This document shows, in pieces, positions 22,234 to 33,320 of a stretch of DNA of 64,000 nucleotides (position 1 is the first letter of the stretch; the number at the start of each line of letters is the position of its first letter). This DNA is from Mayamaea pseudoterrestris. Its lineage: Eukaryota > Bacillariophyta > Bacillariophyceae > Sellaphorales > Sellaphoraceae. Both the position numbers and the translations under genes were made by a program. The notes below the pieces were generated by a model. That model did not search any database, was not told where the DNA came from, and was given only the letters and a program-made list of their open reading frames with translations. Location of the stretch: positions 1-64,000 of the forward strand of contig BROI01000038.1 of NCBI GenBank assembly GCA_027923505.1, written 5' to 3'.

Positions 22234-23141
22234 TGTGATTGTTTATGTTCTGCTTCGTTTAAATGTTAAAAGGGAGGAGGAGGCGGAGAAGGATGGAAGT
22301 GCGTGTGAGAAAACATTGTCATTGATGCGCACGTGGAAGCGACCAGTGACGTTAAAAGTCGCAACACAAGTGACGAGTTGCAAGCAAACGAAAGCGTCAA
22401 ACGTTTGCTCTCCTAATTAGAGTAGCACGGACTGCAACCTCTCACTCGCATTTTGTCATTCGTCGCCTCTCGACTCATTCATCGCCATGATTCCATCATA
22501 CTGTCAAACGTGCCCCAGAAAAGACTTGTCTTCAACAGAGCGAACCAGCAAGCTCTTTAATTATCAAGGATTGGAAGCTTTTCTCGCTATTCGAAACTCC
22601 ATGCTCGAATCGAATGGTACTTCGTTATAGTGAAATGCTCGTGTATAGTGTAAGTTTAACTTGCATGCATGAGTCGCCATTGCTTTGCCTCGCCTCGCGT
22701 CAAACCTCACGCAACTATTTCCCGCGTCCAGGCCATCTATCTTTCTCTCTCTTGCATATCAAAAGTAACGAGCACTCCTACCTTGATTAACGTACAATGC
22801 TACGCAACAACAATTAATTGTTTTGTGCGGTCATGCGATCATCGCCATGGTCGGCCGCGTCGGTCATTCGTCGTGGCTCATGACCTTTTTACGGTGGTGG
22901 TAAGACATATTGACCTTGTCGATTATTAGCTACTGCTGCACTACCATCAGAACAGCCTGCGGTGACAAGCTGCGTCTTGTATACATGCCAAATACTGAAA
23001 ACAATGTGATATTATAGAGCAATACCTATAGGTTGATGGACCAGTTTATAGGTTAAAGCCGAAGCTCAAATCATCGGCCCCAACCCAAGTTGTTGCGCCG
23101 CCTCGACGCGTTTCAATCTACGATACTGTACTGTATAGCAC
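22234..23141. other. Intergenic region between SEC61 gamma and the GDP-fucose transporter
   Basis: About 900 bp with no recognisable coding exon or RNA gene. It includes a 47-codon open frame near 22491 that has no family resemblance and is probably chance. Confidence 0.4.
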
Positions 23142-24315
23142 CTACTTGGACGACTTGTTTTGTCCCGCTTCCAAATCGTGAGAGTCGCTCTTGTGTAAAG
23201 CTTGCGCCGCAGACTTGCCTTCCGCCATTTTTACTAGTGTGTACGCCAGCGACCCTCCCAGCACGACAAATATACTGACAACACCCAAAAACGTTGGCTG
23301 ATTCTTCCAAATGTAAAAGGCCATGATGGACTGAACGCCAGCCTTGGCTGTTCCACTAATGTTATGCGTCAGTGGACTCGTCGCCTTGATTTGTAGCACC
23401 GTGACGATTCCTGAGAGGACGTAATTCGAATAGACGAACGGCGGTGTGAGACGAGCGAAATGCGAAGTTCATTCATTCACTTTAAATCGGCCATTCCTAC
23501 TATATACAGTACATACCAATGGAGAAGCCAAAGACTCCAGCGACTGCCATGGCCGACCAAAAGATTGGACTCATAAACTGCTTGGTAAAACCAGCCAAGA
23601 TTGCATCGTGCTCGAAAATGAGCATGAGCGGAATGAATAGAATGCAGGCATTGATGTTATTGTAGTAAGTCAGCTTCCAGTGATCGTTCTCAACAACTGG
23701 CAAAACCTTTTTCGTGTAGATTGAATTGAGCGAAACAAAGAGCGACGAAAGCACTCCCGAAATGGTTCCCCAAAGCGAAAAGTTAAGCTCGCCCTTGCTT
23801 CCCATGAAGAAACCCAAAATGACAATCATGAGACACATCATGACGCTAAATGATGTTCTGGTTCCCAAAAGAGCTTGCGTGAAAATGACATTGAAGACAA
23901 TCGTCAAGGATCTTGCGACATTGTAGAATGAAACTTCGACCCATTTGAGGCAAAGGTTGTTGAAGGTAATCATTCCGACAAAGATCAAACTGAGCGGAAA
24001 GACCTTGCGTCCAGTGCCGACGCGATACTCTGCCTTTGGAAATTGCGCCCAAAAGGATGGTTTTCGATTCGATTCGCTTTCATCGTCCGACTTGGCCAGT
24101 GCGTCGTACTCTCGCGCCTTCATGCTTTGAGCAAACCGTCCGGCCAACCAGCAAATCCATGCCGTGACAACGCACTGAAACCACGTGACGAAGAGTGGAG
24201 CTGGTAGAGATATTTCGTCACTACTCATTAATGCTTTGTTCAAGTAGACCATGCTAATCGACACGAACCAGTAGGTGGCCACAACGGAGGCAATGTAGGA
24301 TTGTTCCGTCATCAT
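23142..24315 (-). CDS. SLC35C1: GDP-fucose transporter-like nucleotide-sugar transporter
   Basis: Modelled as complement(join(23142..23410,23517..24315)), 355 aa. The 106-bp intron runs GTATGT...CTCTCAG and splits the codon in FSIG^IVTVLQIK. Several stretches match the GDP-fucose transporter (SLC35C) family closely: SFYNVARSLTIVFNVIFTQ, SLNSIYTKKVLPVVENDHW, LTYYNNINACILFIPLM, and LQIKATSPLTHNISGTAKAG. About ten hydrophobic helices fit the drug/metabolite transporter fold, in Golgi or ER membrane, exchanging GDP-fucose for GMP to supply lumenal fucosylation. The C-terminus is short and basic. Start chosen at the first of two tandem ATGs; upstream in-frame sequence lacks an ATG. Fucose is abundant in heterokont glycans, which agrees with the role. 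Confidence 0.93.
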
Positions 24316-24861
24316 GATGGAATGATGAATGGTAACGATGGTGCGTGTTGCTTGGACGTAGAATGTGTAGGCTGACACTCACTTCCGATTTTCTCGTCTT
24401 TGCTTTGGTTTTCTTCTTGCGCTTAGAAAGATTCAACTACTAGCTACGGTAGGATACAGTGTCTATGCTGTTGGACGGTGCATCTTCATGGTCGAGGGCC
24501 GACCGACGGAAGGCGCAATCCTCGCAAGGGTCAAGGAAAATGACCAGAATGGAAAACTAGGGTTCGAGTTTTCATGATGATGAATGGACTACACTTTGGT
24601 CAAGTGTTGCGTCAGGGTTAAGTTTTGCAACGTCATTTGCAAGAAACTTCAAGTAAGAGTACACTGAAAGCCATACTCGTATCAATTTTGAATGACGAAC
24701 GCCAAGTGACAGCCGGGCCGAGTCGAAGCGAACAGTCCTTTGATGGGATTCTTCTTTGGATCGCACCTCGTGTCACGGCGTGGCATCAGCCTTCTCTCCG
24801 CAAGGATCAAGATCCTCTATTATCATCACAATCCACTGGTACCGGTACACTGCACGACACG
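24316..24861. other. Divergent promoter region with two TACCGGTA palindromes nearby
   Basis: Separates the GDP-fucose transporter from the acidic protein gene. GTACCGGTAC lies at 24839-24848, only 14 bp before the ATG at 24862; another TACCGGTA lies inside the coding region at 24924. Confidence 0.4.
24839..24848. promoter_or_regulatory. GTACCGGTAC palindrome in 5' leader
   Basis: Same 10-bp palindrome as at 7731, 20899 and 35306. Its position just before an ATG suggests a core-promoter or 5'UTR element; unproven. Confidence 0.35.
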
Positions 24862-25500
24862 ATGAAGGACCTTTCGCATTCGCAGGAACGTTCACTCCGC
24901 TTTGACGCTGCTCCCTTTTACCCTACCGGTAGTACAAGTGGCATCATGTCCTCACTGCCATCCTCGTCCTACGAGTTTGCCATTTACAATGAAGGCAAGC
25001 CTTGCATGATGGCAACTAGCGAAGCTGATGTGAACAACATTCTCCATGGGATTCAAGACGATGCGCTGGATGAAGGATTTCCGCCCGATGCAAGGGACGC
25101 GGCTGAGCTCGAAGACGTTGATGCTTACAACGAAATGCAGGCCTTATTGGATTTGATGGAAGAGCGAGACGAGGAGGCGCGAGAGAGGTACAGCCACGTC
25201 GGCAAGCGCTGGGAGAGTCGTCGTCAACAAGGACTGGGCGTTGGACAAAAGCCGAAGCAAGCGAGTAGCAGCGCTTTGATGAACAGGGATGGAACGTCCA
25301 AGGCCATGATGATGCCACACTCGCCGCCTCGCATTCCAACGCAAGCCATTCAGACGCACTCGCATCACAATTTCTCCAACAAGGTTATGCATGACATGGA
25401 TCCTCGTCGACCGGACCGCTCTGGAGGCATGGGTCGTCAAAGCAAGGGAATGTATCACTACGGGCCTCGTGAGGTGCGCATTCAGCAGCCGCGCAAGTAG
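24862..25500 (+). CDS. Unknown protein with acidic middle and basic tail
   Basis: A 212-aa frame; the first in-frame ATG is at 24862, although the frame is open for 79 codons upstream without ATG. Residues about 65-105 are acidic and helical (DARDAAELEDVD, LLDLMEERDEEARERY). Residues 125-212 are Gln/Ser/His/Met-rich and basic (MDPRRPDRSGG, GPREVRIQQPRK). No enzymatic or membrane motif. Composition resembles RNA-associated or P-body-type proteins, but that is a guess. Confidence 0.65.
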   Translation: MKDLSHSQERSLRFDAAPFYPTGSTSGIMSSLPSSSYEFAIYNEGKPCMMATSEADVNNILHGIQDDALDEGFPPDARDAAELEDVDAYNEMQALLDLMEERDEEARERYSHVGKRWESRRQQGLGVGQKPKQASSSALMNRDGTSKAMMMPHSPPRIPTQAIQTHSHHNFSNKVMHDMDPRRPDRSGGMGRQSKGMYHYGPREVRIQQPRK

Positions 25501-27426
25501 AAATTCCCGCTGGAACTACAAGTGATTGCATGTTTTGATGGCTTTACATAATGCTGCATTCGCTCCTTCACAAGCTTGCCACATTAATAAACATAACTGT
25601 GAATCAAACAACAAGAATGAGTTGACTCGGTTGCGTTGCTTGTTTTCGCAACGAGTCTAAACAGAAACAATAAACAGAGAAACAAAAAAACATTGATCAT
25701 GCTCGAATATTTAATCCGCACCAACAACTAGCTTACAATACAGAACTAAAAAACTCAGTTATATATGTTTTAGATTACGCCTTCTTCGTATGCTACGTAG
25801 TCGGATTCACAGTCAGTCGGTATGCTTTCATACACGTAGTGTAATTACGAGTATGCGACATAGTCTCATTCAGTCGGTAGCTTGCCGATTCGTCGTCGCG
25901 CATTTGGTGCTCAAAGGGGCGGTAGCATATTGCGCCAATGTTGGCGGCACTGAATCTATGAAAGCATGCTTGACGGCGAAGAATTGACGATGGGTGCCAC
26001 ACATTCGACCGACTGGATCATTAACATTACCATGAAATGCGCCTGAAAAGCGAGCCGACAAATCCAAATCAATAGCGGACCACCAAGGCAGTATACTAAC
26101 TAGCGCCTGCTGATGATGCGGTCGAGGCAGTACATGATTAACAAAAGTAGAACGTCCGCGTTGGTCGAAGCGTCCGTGCAACATCCAGCCACGTAATCAT
26201 GGAGCGCACCACGAGACCCGTCAGCAGGCAAGACCAAGCCAATGAAACCACCAAACATGCCTTTAAGGATGCCGCGGAAGGAATTGGATGGATCTGTTGG
26301 GCCGACGCAGAAGCGGCTAATCCTTTGGCAACATAGCCGAGCGCCCAACTTGAAATCCTGCAGGAAAAATCTTTTATAGGAACAAACGGACTGGGCTAGC
26401 GGAGCGGAGCGGCTTCAACAGTGCAAAGAGCATCGTGAATTTAACATCGCACAAGGCTGTTAGCTACGGCAGGTCTGTGCAGGCAACAGTGCGGTAGCTT
26501 CCCAACCGCTGTCTCTTGCGAACAGTACAACATGACTGCCTATATGCATTGCAGCCGCCCCCTGATAGGCCAAGCTGCCATTCAACTCTACACGCTGGGT
26601 CATTGCCAATGCCAATGCGGCAGCCTTTAACATCGCACGAGTTTGCCAACGTTGATTGCTGTGTCGTATTGGGCGCACTGAGTTCGAATCAACAACTAAA
26701 ATAGCAACCTTCCCCACAACCACGACAAGCCTGCCGCTTACTCGCATCAGACAAATTCTAAACGAACGTTCATAACGCAAACGAGTTACAGCTTTTGCTG
26801 TACCAGCGTTGTTGCGAAAAGGTGACAAACTAAGCTGATGGACAGACGTTGATTGCTATGTTGCTTTGCTCGCAATTCAATGTTCAACATCAGATTCGAG
26901 TAGAGCTCGCTGCGTCTTGTTGACGTGTCCATTTTCGCAATTCGGCATCGTGCATCGTTGCTCCTGGCCGCAAGGGTGGCGGGATGGTAGCAACAGTAGC
27001 ATCGACGAATAATTTTCTTCACAGCGAAGAGCTTGTTTGCTTGAAGTCCAAGTCGTTTGCCTAAACTGCGACTGACGATTGTTGTCGACATGCAGTTGAC
27101 TGTTATTCCATGAAACTCAATGATCGATAGAAAATGAACAAGAAATGGTTCACTGGTGTGTCGCCGTTCCAGTGTTCATGCAGTCGACGATGATTCATGC
27201 CAAAAGAGTGTTAATGAGCTTGTACTCCCGGAACGCGGTGGGCAAAAAGGGACGACAAACAGCAAGCGAAACGCATCCCTCTTTTTGCGATGTTGATGGC
27301 CTTGCCGGGTAACTTCTTTATCAGTCGCGTTACTGCAAGACAATTGTATCAATATTATGAATGATGTAAAGGATGATTCGCACCCATCCTTTGTCCGAGG
27401 TAGATGGTATCAAAAATGACGACGGA

Positions 27427-27455
27427 GCTGCTGCTGCTGCTGCTGCTGCTGCTGA
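27427..27455. repeat. GCT triplet microsatellite
   Basis: Nine to ten consecutive GCT triplets in non-genic sequence. Confidence 0.9.
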
Positions 27456-27997
27456 CATAACCAGTCGGTCGTTGGCGCCTGCTTCGACGAAATCCATTAG
27501 TCATGCTGCTGCTCTACTTTTGTTGGATGGGTTCGACAATGTATGCTTTCAGTCGACTACCGGAGCCGCAAGCAGGACCAGTGTAGAGAGTCGCAGTCGC
27601 TGATTGATTGCTGTGCGATGCGAGATACCTCGTTCATTGGACAGTCAACAAACCAAATCACAGTCAGTGCAATGATTAGAAGCTTCAATGTTTCGGTCGG
27701 AAAGATATGCAGATACGTTGTATGTTCTCCTCAATGTGTATAATACCTATCTAGCGGTTGAACTGACAGTGAGTCGACAGACTCATTGATAGAGGAAAGC
27801 GAAGTTTCGTCACATCGTCAGTTGGCGGAGCGAGTGAAAATGAAAGCATCATGGCATCACGTCAATAAATGATGATGCTTATTCAAACGGCCATTCGTCA
27901 GCAAATGTATAACAGGTACGTACAGTATTGTGCTTGTGGAAGCGAAAGAGGAAGCAACCAACGAGGACTGCCTCGCAGTCAAGTTCGTGCCCAGGAA

Positions 27998-28425
27998 TTT
28001 TCACTGGCACACGTTTTATACTATTGCCTTGATGACGGAATTGACACTGGCACTCGTTTCATACTAAAGCCTTAATGAAGTAATTGACACTGGCACTCGT
28101 TTCGTACTATTGCCATGAGACGTAGTTTTCACTGGCATCCGTTTCGTACTATTGCCTGATGACGTAGTTTTCACTGGCACTCGTTTCGCGCTAATGCTTG
28201 ATGACGTAGTTTTCACTGGCACTCGTTTCGTGCTATTGCCTAATGACGTAGTTTTCACTGGCACTTGTTTCGTACTATTGCCTTGAGACGAAGTTTTCAC
28301 TGGCACTCGTTTCGTACTATTGTCTTACTGTAAATGACGTAGTTTTCACTGGCACTCGTTTCGTACTATTGCCTTAATGACGTAATTGACACTGGCACTC
28401 GTTTCATACTATTGCCTTGATGATG
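27998..28425. repeat. 42-bp minisatellite, copy 1
   Basis: About ten imperfect tandem units built on TTTTCACTGGCACTCGTTTC, then GTACTATTGCCTTAATGACG. Most units carry TGACGTA, a CRE-like bZIP core. Some begin AATTGACACTGG, others GTTTTCACTGG. The same unit occurs in inverted orientation at 40031-40400. Lack of unique spacers excludes CRISPR. Confidence 0.95.
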
Positions 28426-28957
28426 ATCTCGAATGACTATCCAACAAAGTGTACAAAATGCCGAGAGTCAAGCATCGAGAGCAAATCCATCAATCGTTTC
28501 AGCTGCACGTTCCTCTCACTTGAATCGAACTCTTTACCTGCTTCATTTCAGCGTTATAACTGTAGTTGAATATTGACTGTGGTGGCGCTCGTAATAGCAG
28601 TGTTGGTCTTACAAGTGCGCGCGCTTGAACCTGCGGAAAGAACATGAAACAAACCTTGATGGAGACGCATGACGAGCCTTATGCTGGTGCCGCCTTTACT
28701 TGACGAAATACACCCAGTCTTTGCCCGTCACAATATATATCTACAACGAACAATGAGATAGTCTGACTTGCACGTCGAACCCTTTTCGTATCATGAAGTC
28801 CAATATCGACGACCTGCTGCCATATGGATGCAATGTCTGCCAGCTCATGTATCATTAATATTAACCTGATGCTTTCACAGCAACTGACGAATGCGGACAA
28901 AGATGGCTTTGAAAACATGAAAATTCTTTATCGGCTGCTGTCAAGCCGACTGGATTT

Positions 28958-29290
28958 ATGGTATATGTCGGCATGGAATCGCAGCTGGCGCTCATTGTCC
29001 ATTTTACAATCCACTTGGTCGTCGCATTCATCGTCGTAAAGAAAATGACGCACCAGCGGGTCCACGAACACTTGCGTCATGTTGCAAAACACGCTGGAGA
29101 AACATATTGCAGGTGCATACCGCCCTTTGATCCTTTACCAAACTTTTGGCGATGGATGTCGCTGATTCCTCTGGCTTTTGGGCATAAGGACTTGAACATT
29201 GGACTGGATGGAATGAGTGCTTTGCTCCGAATTCAATGCTTTGACATGTCCCTCTCGGTCGCGAATGGCGGTCCTGCTGCTACAATGTGA
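28958..29290 (+). CDS. Possible small membrane protein
   Basis: A 110-codon frame with one clear hydrophobic helix (LALIVHFTIHLVVAFIVV, residues about 10-28) followed by a basic segment and a hydrophilic tail rich in Trp/Phe/Leu. Codon choice looks coding-like, but no family is recognised and no conserved splice partner is evident; a coding-like stretch in another frame lies just upstream (28880-28990). It may be part of a decayed or multi-exon gene. Confidence 0.2.
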   Translation: MVYVGMESQLALIVHFTIHLVVAFIVVKKMTHQRVHEHLRHVAKHAGETYCRCIPPFDPLPNFWRWMSLIPLAFGHKDLNIGLDGMSALLRIQCFDMSLSVANGGPAATM

Positions 29291-31229
29291 AGAATGATGT
29301 GTCACTTACTTCGGCTCGTCATGAGTCCTTAACTTGCAGCAGCGATCGGTATCTGTCCGTCAAAATCGATAGCAAAGGAACACCGTTTGAAAAACGAATA
29401 TTGCCGAGTTATCTTGTGGTTTATGCAAAGGGGAGGTGTGAGTTGGTGGGCCACATTTCATCGAGCGATGAGTGAGATTCGACGAGTTGCATGTGTTGAG
29501 AATGGTGATTGCGAGAAGGGTGAGCATAGCCCATGCGCCTCTCTTCCGTGCTACCTTTTACTGGTTATAAAGCTGCGTCTACCTTGCTTGTAAAACGCCG
29601 TCGCGATAGGAAAACTGGCATTGGCGTTTGCGGAATTAAAAAAAGGCGGTCCTAGATTTGTCATAACGATCGTTTCAGCTATACACCAGGCAGGCAAAGT
29701 ACGTATGGAGAGTGCGAGACAGCAAGGCGTCCAAGATGTATCAGTCGCGTGAACACCAATCAACAACTGCAGCCTTTATAGCCGCAAAGTTTGCGGCCAC
29801 GGCCAGCACTTGTCTCGCTGCGCCGTAAGCCTTATTGTCATCCATTTGACGCATTAACCTTGGTACGTTCTGGCACAACGTCTTGTGCCTTAGTTGCACA
29901 TGGGAATGTCAGTTATTGCGCGGCAGCAATTGAATATAGATTGTCTTTGCACCGATCAGCATGGGCAGAGCCACGAGTTGTAAGCCAATGCTAGTCGGAA
30001 ACGCCCTTGGAATTCGCTATTTGATCCAACCAAGGCATTTGTAACGTTACAGCAGGAAGCAATGGAAGTAAAAAAGATGTGATAAGCCAAGCTCCCTTCA
30101 CGTTCTGTATTATATCGCTCTGCCGCCAAGTGTACCAGATGAATGTTTCTTCAAAGGTGAACCAGCCTACGATCGCCAAGTCGAGCGGCTGGGCAAATGA
30201 ACTCGGCACTTGAAGCTATCACAGTTAGCATGACATGGTAGTAGGGCCAATCGCCGACTTCAAATGTGACAACGCAGCGTAAGAACAAGCCTATGCAATG
30301 GTCGGCCATTGGACACCCTTGCAAAAAAGAAGCAGCGATCAAGATCGGCTATATCAATCCTGAAAGTGAATTATGCTTGGGCATATTCTCATGGCGCCGT
30401 CAGTTGAATGCGTTGCCGACAAAAGGCATTGGGCGACTTTATTGTTTGAAGGCGATTATATTGCGCGGTCATCGCGCATAACAATTTGCGAGATGAAAGT
30501 ACGTGCAGGAAAGTTGGAGCAAGTGCAACAAGCGCTCCGCCCCATGAGACTGGTTATTTTCAAGCAATGATCAGGCGCTTATAACATCATTACGTATGTA
30601 TTGATACTTGTCATTGACTATGTACTCGTCATTGAAAAGTACTCTAGTAATGATCATCGCGCCGCCAAGCGCTCGTAGAGTCGCCTTCTCTTTGTAGCGA
30701 AACGATAGCTAACATAATGAGCGTCTGTCCGTGCCAAGCGATTTTGCCGCAACTCCCTTGCGCTCGTTTGAGCAATCTCAATGCATGTCGCTGCGACATG
30801 AGCGTGCGGATGGGAGAGGCTGCATCAACCATCCGGACCCAAGGGCAGCAAATTCGACTCATGGCAATAGAAGACCTTCCTTGCATCACTTAGAGAGTCT
30901 TGGTAGGTAGTAAAGAGACTACGGAAGACGAAAGGAAATGAGCCGATTGATTTCACGCCGGAAAAACGCGAGAATGGTGTCATCTACTTGTTCTGCTGCA
31001 TTGATTGCGACAAAGAGCTCATCGCTCAGCATTATAAATGTAGCATGATCATAATTTTGCATGCTGACATAATCAGTAGCAGCGCTGACTTGATCTTTTT
31101 CTCTTGCTTTCAGAAGGTGAACGATAACTTGAGGTGACAGGAGGCAAGGGCTGCATTGCATTAAAGTCGACGACTCGAGGTCCCATCCATTATATTCATA
31201 GAATTTTTTACAATAATCATTCGATCATT

Positions 31230-32656
31230 ATGGATGCAGCTTCATCAGCATCTTCCGTCGCATCTGGAGGTCTCGACGGAGTTTCTGCATCAGAATTCCT
31301 AAACTTGGGAATGTTTTCTCAGCAAGCAGCAACGCAGCAGCAACTTGGCGAAGGAAACAATGCAACTTCATTTGGATCGTCATCACTTGGACTTGTCAGC
31401 AACGGCTTTAACGATGCAGGGTCCTTTGACTTGTCAGACTTTCCGTCTTTGGCTGGAACCGGAGGAGGAGGGGTGCCTGGGGCATCCAACGGCTTGTCCG
31501 CTGCAATGCGACAGCAGCAATTACTTGCAGCAGCTGCTCAGCAACACGGCAACAATACTAAGAATGCAAACAATTTATATCGACTCGCTATGAATAGCAC
31601 TGCCGCAGGAGCAGGTGGACCCAATGGGAATAATTTTAGCATGACGACTGAAGACTTCCCGGCGCTCGGAGGAACGTCCTTGCAACAACTAGCGCCAATG
31701 GGATCGTCACTATTGGCATCGCAACGGGCGCCAAGTAGTGGAAACCATCATGGAGGCAGCAGCATGTACTCTTCGTCAGATTTTGTAGAACATCAAGTAG
31801 GCGGTGATGCAGCGTTATCGGCAGGGACCGGATTACTTGGAGGTGCAGGCTTGGGAGGACTCGGGTCAGCTCTGCAGCAGCAACAGCAATCGTCGGCCGG
31901 TGGAGGCGTTCGATCGCAGCAAACGCAACAGCAACAAGTACTTAGCGCTGCCGTTGGATCGGGATCTGCAACGTCGCAGTCGGCACCAGCTAGTGGGGGA
32001 GGCAATGCACTGGCAGGCGACTATGGTTTACTCGGATTACTAGCTGTCATTCGCATGACCGACGCGGATCGGAATGCTTTGGCGCTAGGATCAGACCTGA
32101 CGCTTCTAGGACTCAATTTGGGATCAGCCGAGCAGATTTACAGTACCTTTTCGAGTCCGTGGTCGGATGCACCTGTGTCAAAAGAACCACATTACCAGGT
32201 ACGATGAAGGAGTGCTGCAGTGGGAACGTGATGCACATATTCTCGCACCTTGTAAGTTCATTATTCAATTTTGCCTTTCCATGCTCCTTTTCGCAGCTTC
32301 CAATGTGCTACTACATGCACCCACCAGCATTGAAGACGGGTCACTTGTCCAAGTTTCAGCTAGAGACGCTTTTTTACATTTTTTACGCACTGCCCAAGGA
32401 TGTTCTGCAGGCGTACTCGGCGCAGGAACTTTACACGCGCGAATGGAGATTTCATGCTGAACTAAAGCTTTGGTTCAAGCGAGCGACGGCAGCTGATGGT
32501 GCACCAAGCAACAATGCAACGAACGTTTCATCGCAGTTTCTATATTTTGATATTGGTGCATGGGAGCGGCGCTTGTTTAACGGCACCATGAGTCAGAATG
32601 TGACGCAAGGTTTTCTGACAGAGGAGGAAGTGAGAGTCAAATTTGCAAGCTCGTAG
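31230..32656 (+). CDS. CNOT2: CCR4-NOT complex subunit 2 (NOT2/3/5 family)
   Basis: Modelled as join(31230..32198,32297..32656), 442 aa. The 98-bp intron (GTACGA...TTTCGCAG, phase 0) splits KEPHYQ^LPMCYYMHPP. The NOT box covers roughly residues 285-440: DYGLLGLLAVIRMTDADRNA, LALGSDLTLLGLNL, then FQLETLFYIFYALPKDVLQ, AAQELY-like SAQELYTREWRFH and ELKLWFKR. This is CNOT2-type and binds CNOT1 to help recruit the deadenylase to mRNAs in the cytoplasm. The N-terminal 280 residues are Gln/Gly/Ser/Ala-rich with two FPALGG/FPSLAG motifs typical of NOT2 N-termini. Start at 31230 is the first in-frame ATG of the SSVASGG segment. Pumilio, also in this window, recruits the same complex in other organisms. 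Confidence 0.96.
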
Positions 32657-33320
32657 CGAAGGAGTTTGGAGCGAAGGTTTGTTAATCTACAGTACGAAGT
32701 CATTGTGGAGGTACAGCATGCTGCATTCCTCGTCGCTTTCTTGCTGTTGGAATGTAATGTAGAAGCATCGGAGCATGGTCGCGCGTAATTAAGATTGTGC
32801 TATAGATTAATATCATTTGTGATGAATTTCCGTTGCAGAGACTGGCTGCCTTGCGTTCATATAGTGCCACATGCTCCAGCAGTGGCTCATCATACTTTTG
32901 AAAGCAATATAACGGGCAGTGTCGCGCATTTTCTGATTGAGCCACTGCTGCAAACGATAGTCGGCGGGGTAAAAGTCGCGCGTTCCAAATGGAGCGTCCA
33001 AATAGGCGGTCAATCAACTCTTTGGAAATATAAGTCGGTGACGCTGTCGGCCGATTTTCCTCCTGGCTCTTTTTGGTTAAAAGCGTTTGCGATTGCAAGA
33101 GTTCGTGCCCGTTGAACGTGTCCAAAGGCAGCAAGGTTGGCTGATACAATTGTGTTTGTTATAAAACAAGTGCGTTAATTTATACTGTTTAAAGTGTAAG
33201 CTATTCTCAGTCCATCAAAGGCTTCAATTATCATCAACGCTTTTGAGCCAAGTGGCGTCACTTTCCAGTAATCGTTTCCCATCACAAATATGACCAAAGC
33301 AGACTCGACTCCGCTCATGT
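32657..33320. other. Convergent interval with an aminoacyl-tRNA synthetase relic
   Basis: Lies between CNOT2 and the LRR-like gene. Apart from the HisRS-like relic at 32820-33013 no feature is seen. Confidence 0.5.
32820..33013 (-). pseudogene. Histidyl-tRNA synthetase-like fragment
   Basis: On the minus strand one frame reads APFGTRDFYPADYRLQQWL and NQKMRDTAR, then a shift by one base continues as CFQKYDEPLLEHVALYERKA. Together these match the N-terminal motif-1 region of class II histidyl-tRNA synthetase (GTRDFxP...W...AR..GFxEYDxPxLE...LY.RKAG). The match covers only about 65 residues; no ATG precedes it and the rest of the enzyme (motifs 2 and 3, anticodon domain) is absent on either side. 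It appears to be a truncated, frame-broken gene copy. The functional gene must lie elsewhere. An alternative source is the HisZ paralogue. Confidence 0.7.

Larger units (their letters stand above)
25501..31229. other. 5.7-kb gene-poor region
   Basis: No gene of recognised family. It holds a GCT triplet run (27427-27455), the 42-bp minisatellite at 27998-28425 and scattered frames of 60-110 codons. The most coding-like are + strand 28958-29290 (listed separately) and + 30373-30570. AT-rich blocks at 25560-25780 follow the upstream gene and may be its 3' end. I see no transposon ends, tRNA or rRNA. Confidence 0.5.

Noticed and set aside
26100-26348. Minus-strand frame with a HDY...AD pattern reminiscent of DUF1353
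   Set aside because: Only a few residues fit, the expected upstream TD-S-P motif is missing and the frame ends directly after. Too weak to call.
26640-26700. A possible tRNA (TTCGAATC box with GTTGATT/AATCAAC arms)
   Set aside because: No A box, no cloverleaf and no acceptor stem could be drawn.
27998-28425. CRISPR-like appearance of the 42-bp array
   Set aside because: Units follow one another directly with no unique spacers, and the host is a eukaryote.
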